Origin: Caenorhabditis elegans
Taxonomy: Eukaryota; Nematoda; Chromadorea; Rhabditida; Rhabditidae
Direction: 5' to 3'
Assembly (NCBI RefSeq): GCF_000002985.6
Contig: NC_003284.9
Location: 7,936,001 to 8,000,000, forward strand
DNA length: 64,000 bases
The number at the start of each line of letters is the position of its first letter. The first letter of the stretch is position 1. Below are positions 11,501 to 25,712 of this stretch, in pieces. The notes beneath the pieces were generated by a model. The model saw nothing but the letters and a program-made list of their open reading frames with translations. It was not told the origin of the DNA and did no database searches. The translations under genes and the position numbers were made by a program.

Positions 11501-14500
11501 CAAGCAATACAACTGAAGTTTTAAAAACTAGAAAAGTATGTTAAAAAATGATTAACTTTAATAATTGTTATGATTTATTGTTCGTTCACAAAAAAAAGTT
11601 CATTTTACGAAAATATGGGTGCTTTATTATTAGATGCTGCGATTCTAATTTTCGATTGGCTCGTAGGGGTGTAAAATTTTTAGAGGCTGTCAGACTAATA
11701 GAAAAAATACATGGTAGATGATGATCTGGTTTCTACATTTGAAGAATGTCTAGTGCGAGATAAAAGCTCTGAAGGTTACTGCGTTGAGCCATAAACTGAA
11801 AGACTTTTGACGAGGCGCCTATCCGACACCGGACAAAAAAAAAATAAAAAACAGATCTCAGTCTCTCATGATAATCGACAGAGTGTAACAACGAGGAGTA
11901 AAAAACGACGTTCTACCTCTAAGTTTATTGCAGATTCTAGCCTTTGAACTAACAGTAGGTACGAAAAAAATAAAATACGAACAAATAAGCTAAAGGTTAA
12001 GTAATTTGAGACAATACAATAGGAAAGGCAAATGTCAAGAAGTTGAAGACATGAAAGTTTTTCTTTCGAAAAACAAGACGATTGTAATGAAAGATACACC
12101 GGCGGACAGACGCAACGAGGTTGACCAGTTGCTCAATGGAAAAATGAGAAAAACTCGGTGAAAGGGACACCTAGAAACTATACTAATTACACAATTTTTT
12201 CAATTCTCTCGATTTTCAAGAATTACAAAAATTTACACATCAAACATAAGGTATGATGAACTAAGCAGAGGTAAATGAAATATATTTTAAAATATAAGCA
12301 ATCATCTTAGCATGATTTAAAAGCGTAAATATTAGATAGTTGAAGTTTTTTTCAAAGTATCTTGAAGTTAAAATATTTCATCGAAAGATTTCGTTACCAA
12401 AAGTTCATCATTTTCGTTTTTTCTTAAATTTTTGCTATGACATAATGATCCGTGCAGCAAATCAAACGTTACAAAGTGATCTGTGAAATATAGTTGTGAA
12501 ATAAAAATTCCAATTATTTTTTCTACGAAACTTTTTTTAGTTATGAACATTGGGAATCTTTCACAAAAAAACAGTGGATCAGTCAACATAGCAACCTACG
12601 ACATTGAAAAGTCAGTGAACATTGCTGGCAGTGAAAAAGCAAAAACTTGTAGATCTAACGTCAAGCTCAAGTATATCACATAGAGGAGAAGATGAGTGGG
12701 AGTTGGGAAGACAGTACACACTGTGTGGAGAGAACGTGTGCAAGTAGACTCCTCGCCCCGAGCAAAGTAATCAGTTTGGTTCGAGAGGACCCGTGGCTCG
12801 GCTTTCCTTCGGATTCGCCGTTTTTTTTTCATTATTTAGATTTCGTTTATTTACCAACCCGCAAAACTCCACATCAAACGGTTTTATGTTAGGAATGCAT
12901 ATAATCAAGAAAATGGAATATGGAAAATATTATTGAAGGATTTTCATTGTAAGGCAAGGCAATCAAATGATAGAGTGCAATCATTGAGATGAGTGGAGAT
13001 TGAAGATCCCGGGAATCGAGGTCAATGAGAGTTCACTACCACACCACATGACTATCCTTACGATTTTCCGTTTTTTTTACGGAGCACTGGGAAATCTTTA
13101 TAGAGGAATTGTTGGAGTTTTTGTACTCTGATAAGAAGACCTAATGAGTTGATAGCCTTCAAACAGGGTTGATTTTTTACAAGACAAATGACAAACATTA
13201 GAAATGTTGGAATCAGTGGTGTGCAGCAACGACTGTCCGGAAGTTGCAATTACGGCAATTTGAAATGCCTGACAAAAACTTCAAAAACCAGGCATGGCCG
13301 AAATAACTGAAAGTAAAACGTTTTAAAATTTCTAAAAACTTCAGACCGTAAAAACTCATTTTAAGGTAGACTAATCACTTTTCAAGCTTAAAATATCTCA
13401 AATCTCAAAAGCTTAGATATTTTATTTTTTTGAAAAAATTATTCACGAAATTAACATGACAAGGTTGAACTTTAACATTCTGGTAGTATAAGTAAATTTG
13501 TAAATTTCCAGAGTTTTCAGCAATTTTGGCATTTTGAACAGTTGCCAAATTTTCTTAACTCACCAAAAATCCCGAAATCAGCTATTGCCGAAGGTAGCGC
13601 ACTCCTGGTTCGTGTTTCTGAAGGAAATATCACAAAAAACTGTACACGAAAATGGTCTTCTAAAAGTGTGATCTAAAATCATTTTAATGTATTTTTTCTG
13701 AAATACAGGTCCAGGAAATAACTCTGAAAGATTGTACTGGGAAATAATTTTTGGAGAGTTTCAAAGTTTCAGCAACATGTTGAAAGCTTTTTGAAAAATT
13801 TTATTTCTTAGATGTGCGAACCTGTAGCAATGGTCGAATTTTCTCAGAAGACCAACTTGTTTGAAAAATTAGCAATCAACCAAAACTTTGACAAAAAAAT
13901 TTTAATAGTGTTTTGTTTTGATATTAATAAATCAATAAATTAATAAATTATAATCTGATATTTGAACAAATACTTTAAATGTATATCAATTTATAAATTG
14001 GCTTGTTCTTCATAAAAATAATAGCACTTCATTTTTTTGTGAACACTGTGTACAGACACCTATTCATTCAATTTACGTCATCGAATCCCACGAGCCACCG
14101 CTTTTGCTCTTTGACACCTTGCACAAGTATTTCAAGGAGCACAATTGAAAAACCCTCTGGTGACAGTCGGACTATGGCTCCGCTAACCAATCAAACACTG
14201 CAAGAACCTGCAAATACTAAATGTTTGACGTGAGAACAACAATGTTTAACTTTGCAATGAGAACAACATATAATTCATTTCAACAATGTTGTAAGAATCG
14301 ACCATTTTTTGTTGAAATTTTTAATGATTTTGTTTTGGCTGACAACACTACGTAGTTCCCTATAAAAATATTTCTAGCAAAAATGTGACGTCAAATCTCA
14401 AACGAAGAAAACCATCTGCTAGAGGTTTCTGCTAACCTGCTAACCATCTGCTAATATTAGGTTACCACTCTAAAGGGGTAAAGAGGATTAGAAATATGTG

Positions 14501-17500
14501 TCATTCTATGAATAAGTTCAAACAATACAACATCTTCTTTAAGAACACATCGCGTGATGGCTGCTTCAACGTCTTTTTCTTGAGTTTTTTTTTTTTCCAG
14601 AAATTCATTATTATTTTCTAGAAGTTGAGCTTCCAATTTTCCATAGTCAAAGAGAGTTAAAGACGTAAAAATTTAGTTACTTTAGTTTACTTCAATTTTA
14701 TAAAAAGACGTCTAAAACGAAAAAAAAATTGTGATGCTTCATAGTTTCGAAAAAAAGGCCTCAGTCTAACCAAAATCTTCAAATGCGCCGAAAATTATGT
14801 TTTATTGAATAATGTGCCGTTATTGAATTTAGCTCATTTATTAGGCATTTATGAATAATTTTGGATTAGCATTTTCAGTGGAACCTGTCAATTATTAAAA
14901 AAAAAAACGTTGTTTAAGCTTTTCTAAATGTACCTTTCAGGGCACTTTTCATTTCGAGAATACTCAAGTTTTCAGTATATGAAAACTTATCGGTAATATT
15001 TATTTTCATGTAGTTAGTACATCCTACAGATAAATTTCAAATCCGTTTTCAGAAATTAAAAAAAAAAATTTCGAAAGAATTTTCCACATTATTACGTGGA
15101 CCAATTTTCGCAAGAGTTTTTGACGTAAAATCGAGAAAATTGGTCCATAAAACTATTTTTAAATCTAAAATCACGTTTGTTTCATGTCTAAAATGGACTT
15201 CAAGCTTCTCTACAAAATGCGAAATTTTCAACAATACATATTCACATAGAGAACATAAAAAGAACACCAAGAGTTTCTTGACGTTTCTGGAATTTTTTGA
15301 ATTAAAAATTCTTACACTTCGTATTGATATGATATTCCTTAAAGTTGTTGAACAGTTTATCCTCTCTTTTCAGGTAAAAAATCACCTCACTAGAACCTAG
15401 TTTTTGAAAAATGTAATCTCCCCAACTGCTAATTCAACTTCACTGGTTAATGCTCCCATATAGTCGATATAAAATTCCTCATTCTCCTCTTTTCTCTGTT
15501 TTCTCTATCGAATAGTTTCAACTATAAAGAGAGAAGAGAGTAACGCTCATTATTCAGCGAATAGAGCGCCGTCTCGGCTGGCAAGAGCTGCCTGCCAATT
15601 GGCATCTCCAATAAGTCCGAGTGTGTGTGTCCATTCCACGGCTACATACGCATCCAATTCTAAACATCAGCTGATCGTCTCCCCCGCTGCGTCTCTTCAT
15701 TGCGCGTGCTCTTTATGAACTTTTCCGCCTGCGTGCGACTGGTCATGTGCACTTTTTGCATGCGGTCTCACATGATTTACCACGTATTCCTGGCTGCTGC
15801 CTGTCTTGACGTGCTTGTTGGTGAACCACCACCCTTTTACCACTTCTTCCACCCCTTCTCTTTTATCCACCCATCGATTCGTGTTCTCCGTATCTCGTTC
15901 TCTATTCACGGCGTTCCCCTCCTCGGCCTCCTTTTGGTAAATACGTGGTGGTCATATGACTAACAGCCGGGAAAAGAGAAAGAGCCCCCCCTGTGACTTT
16001 TCTGTTTTCCTATGCCTGATTCTCGCAAAAAAATTTCTTGTGTATCTTGAGAAGAATAATTAAGAAGTGAAGCCAGTTTTTTTTGGTTTGGCCATTCTAA
16101 CTTTCTTGTCGATTTCGAATATTTTTTCAGCTTTTTCAAAAAAAAACCCACCTCAGTCTCAAAATTTTCGCAATAAGAAGTACTATTTGAAAAACTAATA
16201 AAGGTGGTATGCATTATCGTTTGTTTTTTGTCTATCCGCAAAAGCTCAATTCCAATCCTCAGAACAAAGTTTGTTTATCATTCATAAAACAAACATCAAT
16301 CAAACACCTCCTTATCTATTTTTCTACCCATAGAACCATTTTTATGTCAAACTGTCTGCATCTTCTGTACCACGCATAATCTTATTTCAGTTCAATCAAT
16401 CTACACCTGTGTTTCTTGAAAAACATGTTGGTCTACGTGCAACAAGTACGATCCACATGTGAACATCATATGATTGCATCACATTCGCCTGTTCAACCCT
16501 GTTATATTGGCGGATAGAGTAGATAGTAGATAATTGCGACCCAAATCTTCTTTAGTAATTTGCTATTCGTTTTATTTGTCTTAATTGTTGTGACCGGTGT
16601 CACTTGCAAGTTCGACTTTCGAAAAGTGGTGAGGTGTATCATGTGAACTTTTTGATTTTTCATGATGGGTGCCCGCCTGTCAACTCGGTTTTCGATTCAA
16701 TCACATTTCCGTGCAAAATTCTGGCCAACATGACATTTAAGAAGTTCACAATCTGATCAGATTCTTATTTAATTAGTAAGACAAGTTTGTGGAAAGAAGT
16801 TTCTTAAGTTATTTCATATTAGTTTGTATGCATCAGTTTTGTTCTTCTACCTAGTTTTTCAATAATTATTTTCTCATCTACATTTTCCATTTCTTTTTTA
16901 GAAACAATATCTGGTTTGTTGGCAATACGGTCACATGTACTTCGGAAAAGCGAAAATGCGAGCGAAAAGTGAGACAGAGAGCGTCTGTGTTTGTTGGTGT
17001 ATCACGCGACATAATAATATGCCTGGCTGGGTGCCAATTCTACCATTTTCCTCGAATTTCTGATTTCCTGAAATTCGCCGCAAGTTTATTGGCTTTTACT
17101 AGGATTGAGAACCTTCATTTCCCCCTTTTTTCAGTTGGTTCAAACTTTTCAGAATCTGATTTCGGAATAGTACATATTTTCCACGACTCTTTTATCTCAA
17201 AAATCAGCCACCTGACATCAATAACGTTGATTTTTTTCTTAAATATATTTCATAAATTTGCCCTGTTTCTTTTACTCTTCTCATTTCTCCACAGTAATGT
17301 TATTTTAATTGCCTTTCTTAATTTCAAATTTTTATGTCGCATCACGTGTTGCGAAAAACACCCGTCTCAAAACCACAGTTGATCACGCTGAAAGCAAGTT
17401 TGTGAGTAAAAGTAGTGAAAATGAGTAAAAAACACGCGTGAGCAGGCATCTCGTTTTCTGACTATCTAATTAGCTACACTCTTTTCCATTTAGTTCTAAA

Positions 17501-18355
17501 ATTAGAAGAGAGAACCAATTTTTGTGAATTTCTTGAGAAAAAAAGATGGGTTGCAATATTTTTTAAAAAACATTCTCATAAATTCTTTAAAGAGAGCTAT
17601 GAACCTATGCTTTATTTGAAAAATACTCAAGGGTTATCAAATAATAAAAGCCGAATACGACAAATGTTTATTAGTTCCAATCCATCAAATAAACCTTTTC
17701 CTATTTGGCAGTTGAATATATATTTGCTCACAAATATAATACATTTCTGGCTTTTGCTCTTTTTAATTCACAACTATTCTGTTCTCATATTAAATCGATT
17801 CAATCCGGTCATCTCATCTTTCTTGTCGTCCACCCACCACGAAAAACAAAACAATCGCGTCTCAAACATTCGCAGTACACCACACAGAGCGTCTCAGATA
17901 GCACAAATGTAAATAAGCAAATAAATAAATAACTGACTGGCTGACGGAATGAGGTTTCAAAATAAAGTAAAATTTAACGACTTTGTGAAAAGCAAAATAT
18001 TTTCATTCGTCTCTCCAGTTTTTTTTCCGGGTATTTGCTCTGTAGAAAAGGTATTATGAAATTTTTTGTCTAACGGACCTCCTTCACTTTTGCCCCCAAT
18101 TCTGTTTTATTGGAGAAAACGTTTATAAATAAACTACGCCATCTGCTTGTGTAGACTCTGAATTTGTTTGTTGATTTTGTAGAGTAGATATGAAGGACCT
18201 AGCAACACCTGCATCGTTGGGTTGCTATAACAACTCGTATTTATTGTTAACCCGTAACTACTTCGCTATTTCTTAATTTACAATTTTACAAGTTTCGATT
18301 TCTTCTCATATTTGTAAACACAATTGGTAATAATAGTATAATAGTAATGTTTCAG
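8558..18355. other. Divergent intergenic region, tnt-3 / dct-1
   Basis: Nearly 10 kb separates the 5' ends of tnt-3 (-) and dct-1 (+). No frame with coding composition plus splice signals is visible; frames near 10875-11207 (-), 15700-15963 (+) and 16969-17382 (+) look random. It probably holds the promoters and muscle or stress-response enhancers of both genes. A CT/GA-rich patch around 15480-15560 and less AT-rich sequence at 15580-15950 stand out. The only repeat I can delimit is the weak element at 13214-13607. Confidence 0.55.
13214..13607. repeat. Possible ancient hAT-like element
   Basis: The left end reads CAGTGGTGTGCAGC and the right end, reverse-complemented, CAGGAGTGCGCTAC. Both begin CAG-GTG-like as hAT ends do, and both arms continue into CGGCAAT words. 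The flanking octamers (GTTGGAAT, GTTCGTGT) agree at only 5 of 8 positions, so if it is an insertion it is old. Confidence 0.35.
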
Positions 18356-18374
18356 AGACGGGTCTTTCCTAACA

Positions 18375-19703
18375 ATGTCCTCATTTCTTGAGTTTGCAAA
18401 ACCCAAAATGCTCGATATCAAAAGAAAGATCAACTTTGCGTCCGGCGAGAAGACGGATGAGTCTGTGCAACCGCAACAGCAGACGGAGCAGTCATCGGCT
18501 CAACAGACAACACCATCCGCAAAAGCCGTCTCAAACCCATTTATCACCCCATTGACCGAGAGTACACCTGGTTTGTTTTACTTTTTTTTCATTACACTTT
18601 TGCCCTAGGCAAATCGTTAGATGAATTCTCATGTGACCGATTGGGCTTTTGATTTTTTGAAAGTACACACATCTTTGCAAGTTTACAAATTTAACACCTA
18701 TTCACTTTTCACTAACTCCAACTTAAATTTCCCATGTTCTTGAACGCTTCAGGTATGTCAGAATCGTGGGTGGAACTGGCACCAAGCCGTACCAGTTTGT
18801 GCAGTAGCGTCGATATTAATATGGTGATCATTGATGAAAAAGATAAGGATTCGAGGCTGAGCCCAGTCTCAATCGCACAATCTCCTCACGTGGAATTCGA
18901 GAGCTTAGAACAAGTAAAGTACAAGTTGGTTAGAGAAATGCTTCCTCCCGGAAAGAATACTGATTGGATTTGGGATTGGAGCAGTCGGCCAGAAAATACA
19001 CCTCCAAAGTAAGTTTTATAGCTACTAATGGGTTGAAAGAAGCTTAGTTATTTAGACTTCAAAATTAATTTAGAACCAGGGATGCGCTGCATTTGCTAAC
19101 CAGCAGTTCTACAAAATAAGCCAGCATGGCATGTTCTCAAAATAATTCTAAAAAACGCAGATACATTGTTGAAAGATTAAAACTGCTAGAGAAAAGTTAC
19201 ATAGTTTGTCGGACTATTTTCAGTAATTTTCAACTTTCAATCTAAACTAAAATATGTTTGCTAATTGAAAATTTTCTAAAAGAGATTTTTTGAAAATACT
19301 TTTATATTCCATACCTAAATGTTACTGAAAATATTGGAAGAACATGTTGCAAGGTTCAATTTGTAGAATTGCTAGTCGACACCCCTGCTCAAACCATACC
19401 GATTTTATTCTGTGTTGAAAAAAAAAACAAAATTTGCAGGACTGTCCGTATGGTTCAATATGGCTCCAACCTTACCACTCCGCCAAACTCTCCCGAGCCA
19501 GAGCTCTACCAATACTTGCCATGCGAATCTGATTCGCTTTTCAACGTTCGCGTAGTCTTTGGTTTCTTAGTCACCAACATCTTCAGCTTTGTCGTTGGAG
19601 CAGCAGTAGGGTAAGTATTTTTTTCAGGAAATTTCTTCCAGAAAAACTGATTGTCTTCAGATTTGCTGTTTGCCGGAAACTAATCAAACATCATCGTCAA
19701 TAA
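18375..19703 (+). CDS. dct-1: BNIP3/NIX-type mitophagy receptor DCT-1
   Basis: Exons 18375-18570, 18753-19008, 19440-19610 and 19661-19703 encode 221 residues. The stretch [19 protein letters not shown] (133-151) is nearly identical to the signature of human BNIP3. SWVEL (70-74) matches the BNIP3 N-terminal LC3-interacting motif. A single C-terminal membrane anchor (about 188-212) contains GAAVG, a GxxxG dimer motif like that of BNIP3, and a short basic tail, RKLIKHHRQ, follows. BNIP3 proteins sit in the outer mitochondrial membrane and recruit autophagosomes. Lys26 (GEK), reported as the PINK-1-dependent ubiquitination site in worm DCT-1, is present. A TTTCAG acceptor at 18351-18355 lies 19 nt before the ATG, indicating trans-splicing. 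The gene converges on the sideroflexin gene. Confidence 0.93.
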
Positions 19704-20170
19704 TTCCAAACAAAAATTTTAACGTTCCACTTACCTCATTTCACTGTACATACATTCCAGCAGTGCTGGAGATTGGGCATTTTTACCCTTTGATTCACAA
19801 TACTACATTCTCTGCAAAATTCTTCCGGAGTCTTCTTGCATCTTGTCAAAAAGATTCGAATAAACAATAATTTTGCCATGTTTCCCTTCTCTCCAAATTG
19901 TCATCTTTCAAACTGTCTCCTGAATATTCCTAATACTCAAAACATTCCTACTACAGTTTTGAATTCAACACATCTAATCGCGATTTGCTCTCACGATTAG
20001 GTAATTTTAAATTAATTATGTACATAATATAGCTTTATACACTGAATGTAATTACGACTTTTTCTTTGCTGTTACCTGGGCATTTTGATTCTGAAACTTG
20101 CTTTTCCATGTTTTTCTGTCATCACAAATTGTAAATATTTCTAAAATACTGTTACAAAACCACGCATTTT

Positions 20171-20176
20171 AATAAA
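20171..20176 (+). terminator. dct-1: Candidate distal poly(A) signal of dct-1
   Basis: AATAAA on the plus strand, about 470 nt past the stop. A nearer AATAAA lies at 19859-19864. If the distal one is used, the dct-1 end nearly touches that of the sideroflexin gene. Confidence 0.4.
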
Positions 20177-20209
20177 ATGTAAATATATTTTTGTTTAGTT
20201 ATGATTAAA

Positions 20210-20215
20210 TTTATT
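20210..20215 (-). terminator. Candidate poly(A) signal of sideroflexin gene
   Basis: Minus-strand AATAAA about 160 nt beyond the sideroflexin stop codon and 34 nt from the distal dct-1 signal on the other strand. Confidence 0.45.
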
Positions 20216-20374
20216 ATGCTGGAATTTTTAAAAACTGATAAGTAGACAATTGCACAGATGTTATTAATTGCACAATTCAAGAAATGTCTACAACGAATCA
20301 TTCTAAATACCAATTTGCACGGAAATAAATTAAGCTGAAATCTATGTTTAGTTAACTAAAAGCTCATAAATCGC

Positions 20375-22297
20375 TTATAATCCTTTGTTGAAGTACACTC
20401 GATCTCCCTTGATATTTTTCAGTTTTTCAAAGGCTTCGGGCTCCCATCTTTTCAATGTTGAAAGCTTCACAGAGTTTTGCTGAGGGAAGAGAGCGCATCC
20501 GACAGGAATCATTGCACCATAACTAAAATTCACATTTGTTGTCTAGAAATATGACTGCTCTCTCACATCACAAAAGTTAAAGCCAATTGAGTTGGAATGT
20601 TGAGTTTGTTGATATGCTTCCGGAATGAGGCCACTTTGTTCAAGCCTTCCATGATGACAGGAGTGAGGACTAAAATGAGGCATGAAGCATGACAGGAAAA
20701 GAGTAACGGCTAAACTCACTCATGCATGGGGCAACGATAATATTTCTGGAGAGAACCACCAGGGAGATGGCTTTAGCTGCGGCTAACCGGGAAACTCCAA
20801 CGTTGTTTCCATCGGCATCAGTGACAGTCATACCTTCTTTGAGTTCACTTTAAAAAAATGATTTAAAGAACTTTTTGAAGAGTCAACATTTCCACTATTT
20901 AAATTCAACTCATAAAATTATACCCATATGCCAACAATAACGTGAAAAACCTCAATTTATAGGTCAACACATTTCCGAATTTTTTTTACGGTTTCTAGTT
21001 GAATACAAAAGTAGATGGTCTTCAGTTTACAAAATAAAAATACCATAATGGTTCAGCTGCAACATCATAGACAGCCTTATTTTAGAAAATCCAGTTTTTC
21101 ATTGACCTCTCTTCATTATTAATAACTTATTGCATATAAGAAAAAAGTCAAAAGCGGAATGATTTTAGGAGTTTTACGTTTTGATTTTAATTTTGAATGG
21201 GTTTCAAAATAAATCACTGATAAGAAAGCAAACTTTAAATTTCTGTACTCCTAAATTTCAAAGCTTTCAGATTCAGGGCTACAAAGTTAACCTCGGATTA
21301 AAAACATTTAAAAACTTGGTTGAAACTAAAAAATACTGATTATTCTCTAATAAGTACTCACTTCTGACGCATCATAGGGATGTTAATAGCATTAGCCACT
21401 GCAACGGCTCCCAGTGGTACTAATCGTTGAGCCAAAGGACTGCTCTGTTTCTTAGCAAAATATGTTTTCAGCCCAATTGCCATTGCCAGTGCTCCAGACA
21501 CTGCTGTAGAATACGATACAACTAAGTCTTTTGTTGTCAATGTGCTCTTTGCATTTCGATTGGTATAATTGACCAGTGCATTAAATGACTGATTTGCCCA
21601 TTGCCAGAAAATTACAGCTGGCGTCGATTTGTACCTGGAACAGTAATTGGTTTACTTACTTTTATACTTTTACTTACTTTTACCTTTTAGCTTACTTTTA
21701 GCAATACTTTTTCACTTACCAGATCATCATTGCACCACACAGCATTGTACCACCCCAGACGTTGAAGCACATCCTTCCAGCAAAGTTCTGAAGTTCTCCA
21801 GTATCCGGATGAAAAGCTGATTGACACAGACGTTGCGAACGATGAAGTTCCTCAAGTGTTGCCGGCACTGGCTTCTTCTCTCTGTAAACGTTTTTTTTAT
21901 TTTTGAAAAAATTTCTTCAAAGATATTACAAAACTGTATTTAACACAAATTTTGTGAAATTTTTAATGTTGCTTGAATTACTTCAAACTCAGACCCTTAA
22001 AGCTCTTATATCCGTTATTTCACTCTAAATACTTAAGAAAAAATACAGCTATTGTAATATGTAATTTAACTTTTTCTGATAATAAATGTTTTGGTTAAAT
22101 CAAAAATTCAATTTGTTTTACGTGTACAGCCTAATATTAAAAAAATTATACCTGCATTTTTGCATTAACTCCGATGCAGTAATGAGTTCTGTTGTTGAAG
22201 AAAATGCAATCAGTGGATCTGTCATTCCAGCGAAATGCCGCAGTCGGCCGTAAAATGTTGATTGATCATATCGTGGCTGATCTGGGTCAAAAGCCAT
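20375..22297 (-). CDS. Sideroflexin, mitochondrial amino-acid transporter family
   Basis: Six minus-strand exons (22297-22152, 21881-21720, 21634-21362, 20847-20720, 20669-20567, 20522-20375) encode 319 residues, the usual sideroflexin length. Typical features are the N-terminal FYGRLRHFAGMTDP block, HPDTGE, the FNVWGG membrane entry, VFWQW-like FWQWANQSFNALVNYTNRNA and the C-terminal GCALFPQQNS. Members are multi-pass inner-membrane proteins; human SFXN1 carries serine into mitochondria for one-carbon metabolism. The worm genome has several paralogues and I cannot say which this is, so no symbol is given. The ATG follows an acceptor (GTTCAG) by 6 nt, which fixes the start. Intron 2 (21635-21719) is built of repeated donor-like words. 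The gene is tail to tail with dct-1 and lies downstream of sem-5 on the same strand, with a 1.9-kb gap too wide for a typical operon. Confidence 0.9.
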
Positions 22298-22303
22298 GCC
22301 TGG

Positions 22304-24210
22304 CTGAACAAAAAAACGTTTTTTTAGAAAGATAATCAATGGGAAAAAACCAATATACTAAATTTAAAGAAGGACGAAAACATAAACGAGTGAGACTGGC
22401 AGTTGCAAAGGTGCAGACAAAATACGAAAAGGGAGCAGGGATAGTGAGCACACGTGTTTAAACGAGACTTGACTTGGCTTTTGCGTGGCATAGAAACGTT
22501 TGGCTCATCTCGAGTGCCCTTGAAACATGATTGCTTTTTGCGTTTCGTTTGAGGTTTTCAAAAGTATTATTTTAAAAAAAGGAATAAAAATTTACTTTAT
22601 TTTTTTTCTTTTTGAGCATAATTAAAACAATAGGTGAAACATGTTCAATTAAATTGCACGTTGCAGTTTTTTCCGTATTCATCAAAATAAATTCAGCCCG
22701 ACTCCTTTTGGAAATTTAAATCCTGCCAATTTTGCTCATAAACAACTTGCATACATTTCAAATTGCGAATTTTTAAAAGGTTTTCAATGCAAAAAATGTT
22801 TTCCATGGAATATAATTACGTCAACTGAGCATCAAGCTTCCAATTGTCGTTTTGAGACTATAAAACGGTCTGTAAATTCGTGATATCACGAAACAACGAA
22901 TATATACGGCTTTATATTGTTACGTTTTCTTTCAAAATTCAATTGTTAATCAAAGGTGTGGTAAAGCAAAAGACATTAACGTTGCTTTAAAAAAATTGAG
23001 AGCACTATTGCATTTTTGAGACTCACAAATTATAATTTAAAAAAATAACTTAAAATTTAGAATAAATTGTTATCTGGTATATCCAAGAAATAAGTAAAGA
23101 CGGCGCGCTTTTTGGTTGAAAAAAAATTGATTTTTAAGTTCGAAAAACATACCACTTCACCTTTTCCGTTGACAAAAGATTTCACAACCCATTACGCTCA
23201 TTTTAATTATTATCATTGACTCGTTATAGAATTTTAACTAATGGTTTAATTTCGTTTTTAGAGCCGTATAAACTTTAAAACTAATCGGAGAAGACTTTTA
23301 TTAAAATTCGAAATGTCTGAGTATTTTGTTCAAACTAGCTTGCAAAATGTGAAAATGTCATTAAAGGAAACTCCACATGCAAAATTTTCCAGATAAACTA
23401 CTTTGCATCTACAAATTATGTTCTGTAAAAATTATAGAAAGTGGATTAATATAATAATTATTAACCTTCATTGATTTACAAAGGGATTGGAAAATACTTG
23501 ACAAATTCGATATAAAAGCAAGACGGCGAGTAAAGTGGGAGGCAGAGAGAAGCTTCATGATGCTCTCGACAAGAGATTGAGCCGGAGGAATAGAATGAAG
23601 TGATAAAACTATATCAGAACAGTGTGAGTTGTGATAAAACCGAACAATGTAGCACCGAACGAAAAATCGTATTGGTTTTGGATGAATTGCAAAATGTCAA
23701 AAGAAAAAGAGAGACAATGACGAGAAATGGCAAATAGTTATGACAAAAATTGCATGAACACAAAAAAAAACAAATGCGAACAGTCTCTGAGTATTGTGTC
23801 AGAGTATCTAATCGCTTAATAGATCCGTAATAGAATTGGTGTGGGGTTGGAAGAAAGCGGGAAAGAAAAGGCTGTTGATAACACAACAAGAATTGTATCA
23901 TTGCCAACGAAACCGAACAAAAAATCGATAAAACATTGCCAATGGCAGTTCCAAGTTGCAAAGAATAAAAACATTGAAAATTCATGGTCTACATGTAAAA
24001 CACGAACAACTTATCTCAGTTTTGAGAAAGTTGTGAAATTAATACCCAGCATTGGAAAGTGTGTTTGTGACAAGATTTAGTGATTATTATTGGAGATTAA
24101 GTAAGAGAGGGCTTATTAGACTACTATGTCAAGAACAAATGGTATAGAAGAAACATTGAACGCTCCTTTTAAAGAACGAACAGAGACAGGAAAAATCCTA
24201 AAATAACGTC
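22304..24210. other. Non-coding gap between sideroflexin 5' end and sem-5 3' end
   Basis: This 1.9 kb contains the promoter side of the sideroflexin gene and the 3' UTR of sem-5. I see no coding exon. Frames at 23614-23985 (-) and 23841-24080 (+) overlap in opposite senses without splice signals and look like chance. Confidence 0.55.

Positions 24211-25712
<1,502 letters not shown>

Noticed and set aside
15697..15963. Overlapping frames on both strands at 15.7-15.96 kb
   Set aside because: The patch is less AT-rich and so more open, but has no splice signals or domains; more likely regulatory DNA.
16969..17382. 137-codon plus frame in the dct-1 upstream region
   Set aside because: Phe/Leu/Ile-rich from T-rich sequence, no acceptor before the ATG and no recognisable motif.
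19077..19387. Possible hAT-like ends (CAGGGATGCGC and CAGGGGTGTCG) in dct-1 intron 2
   Set aside because: The ends share only their first few bases and the flanking octamers match at half the positions.
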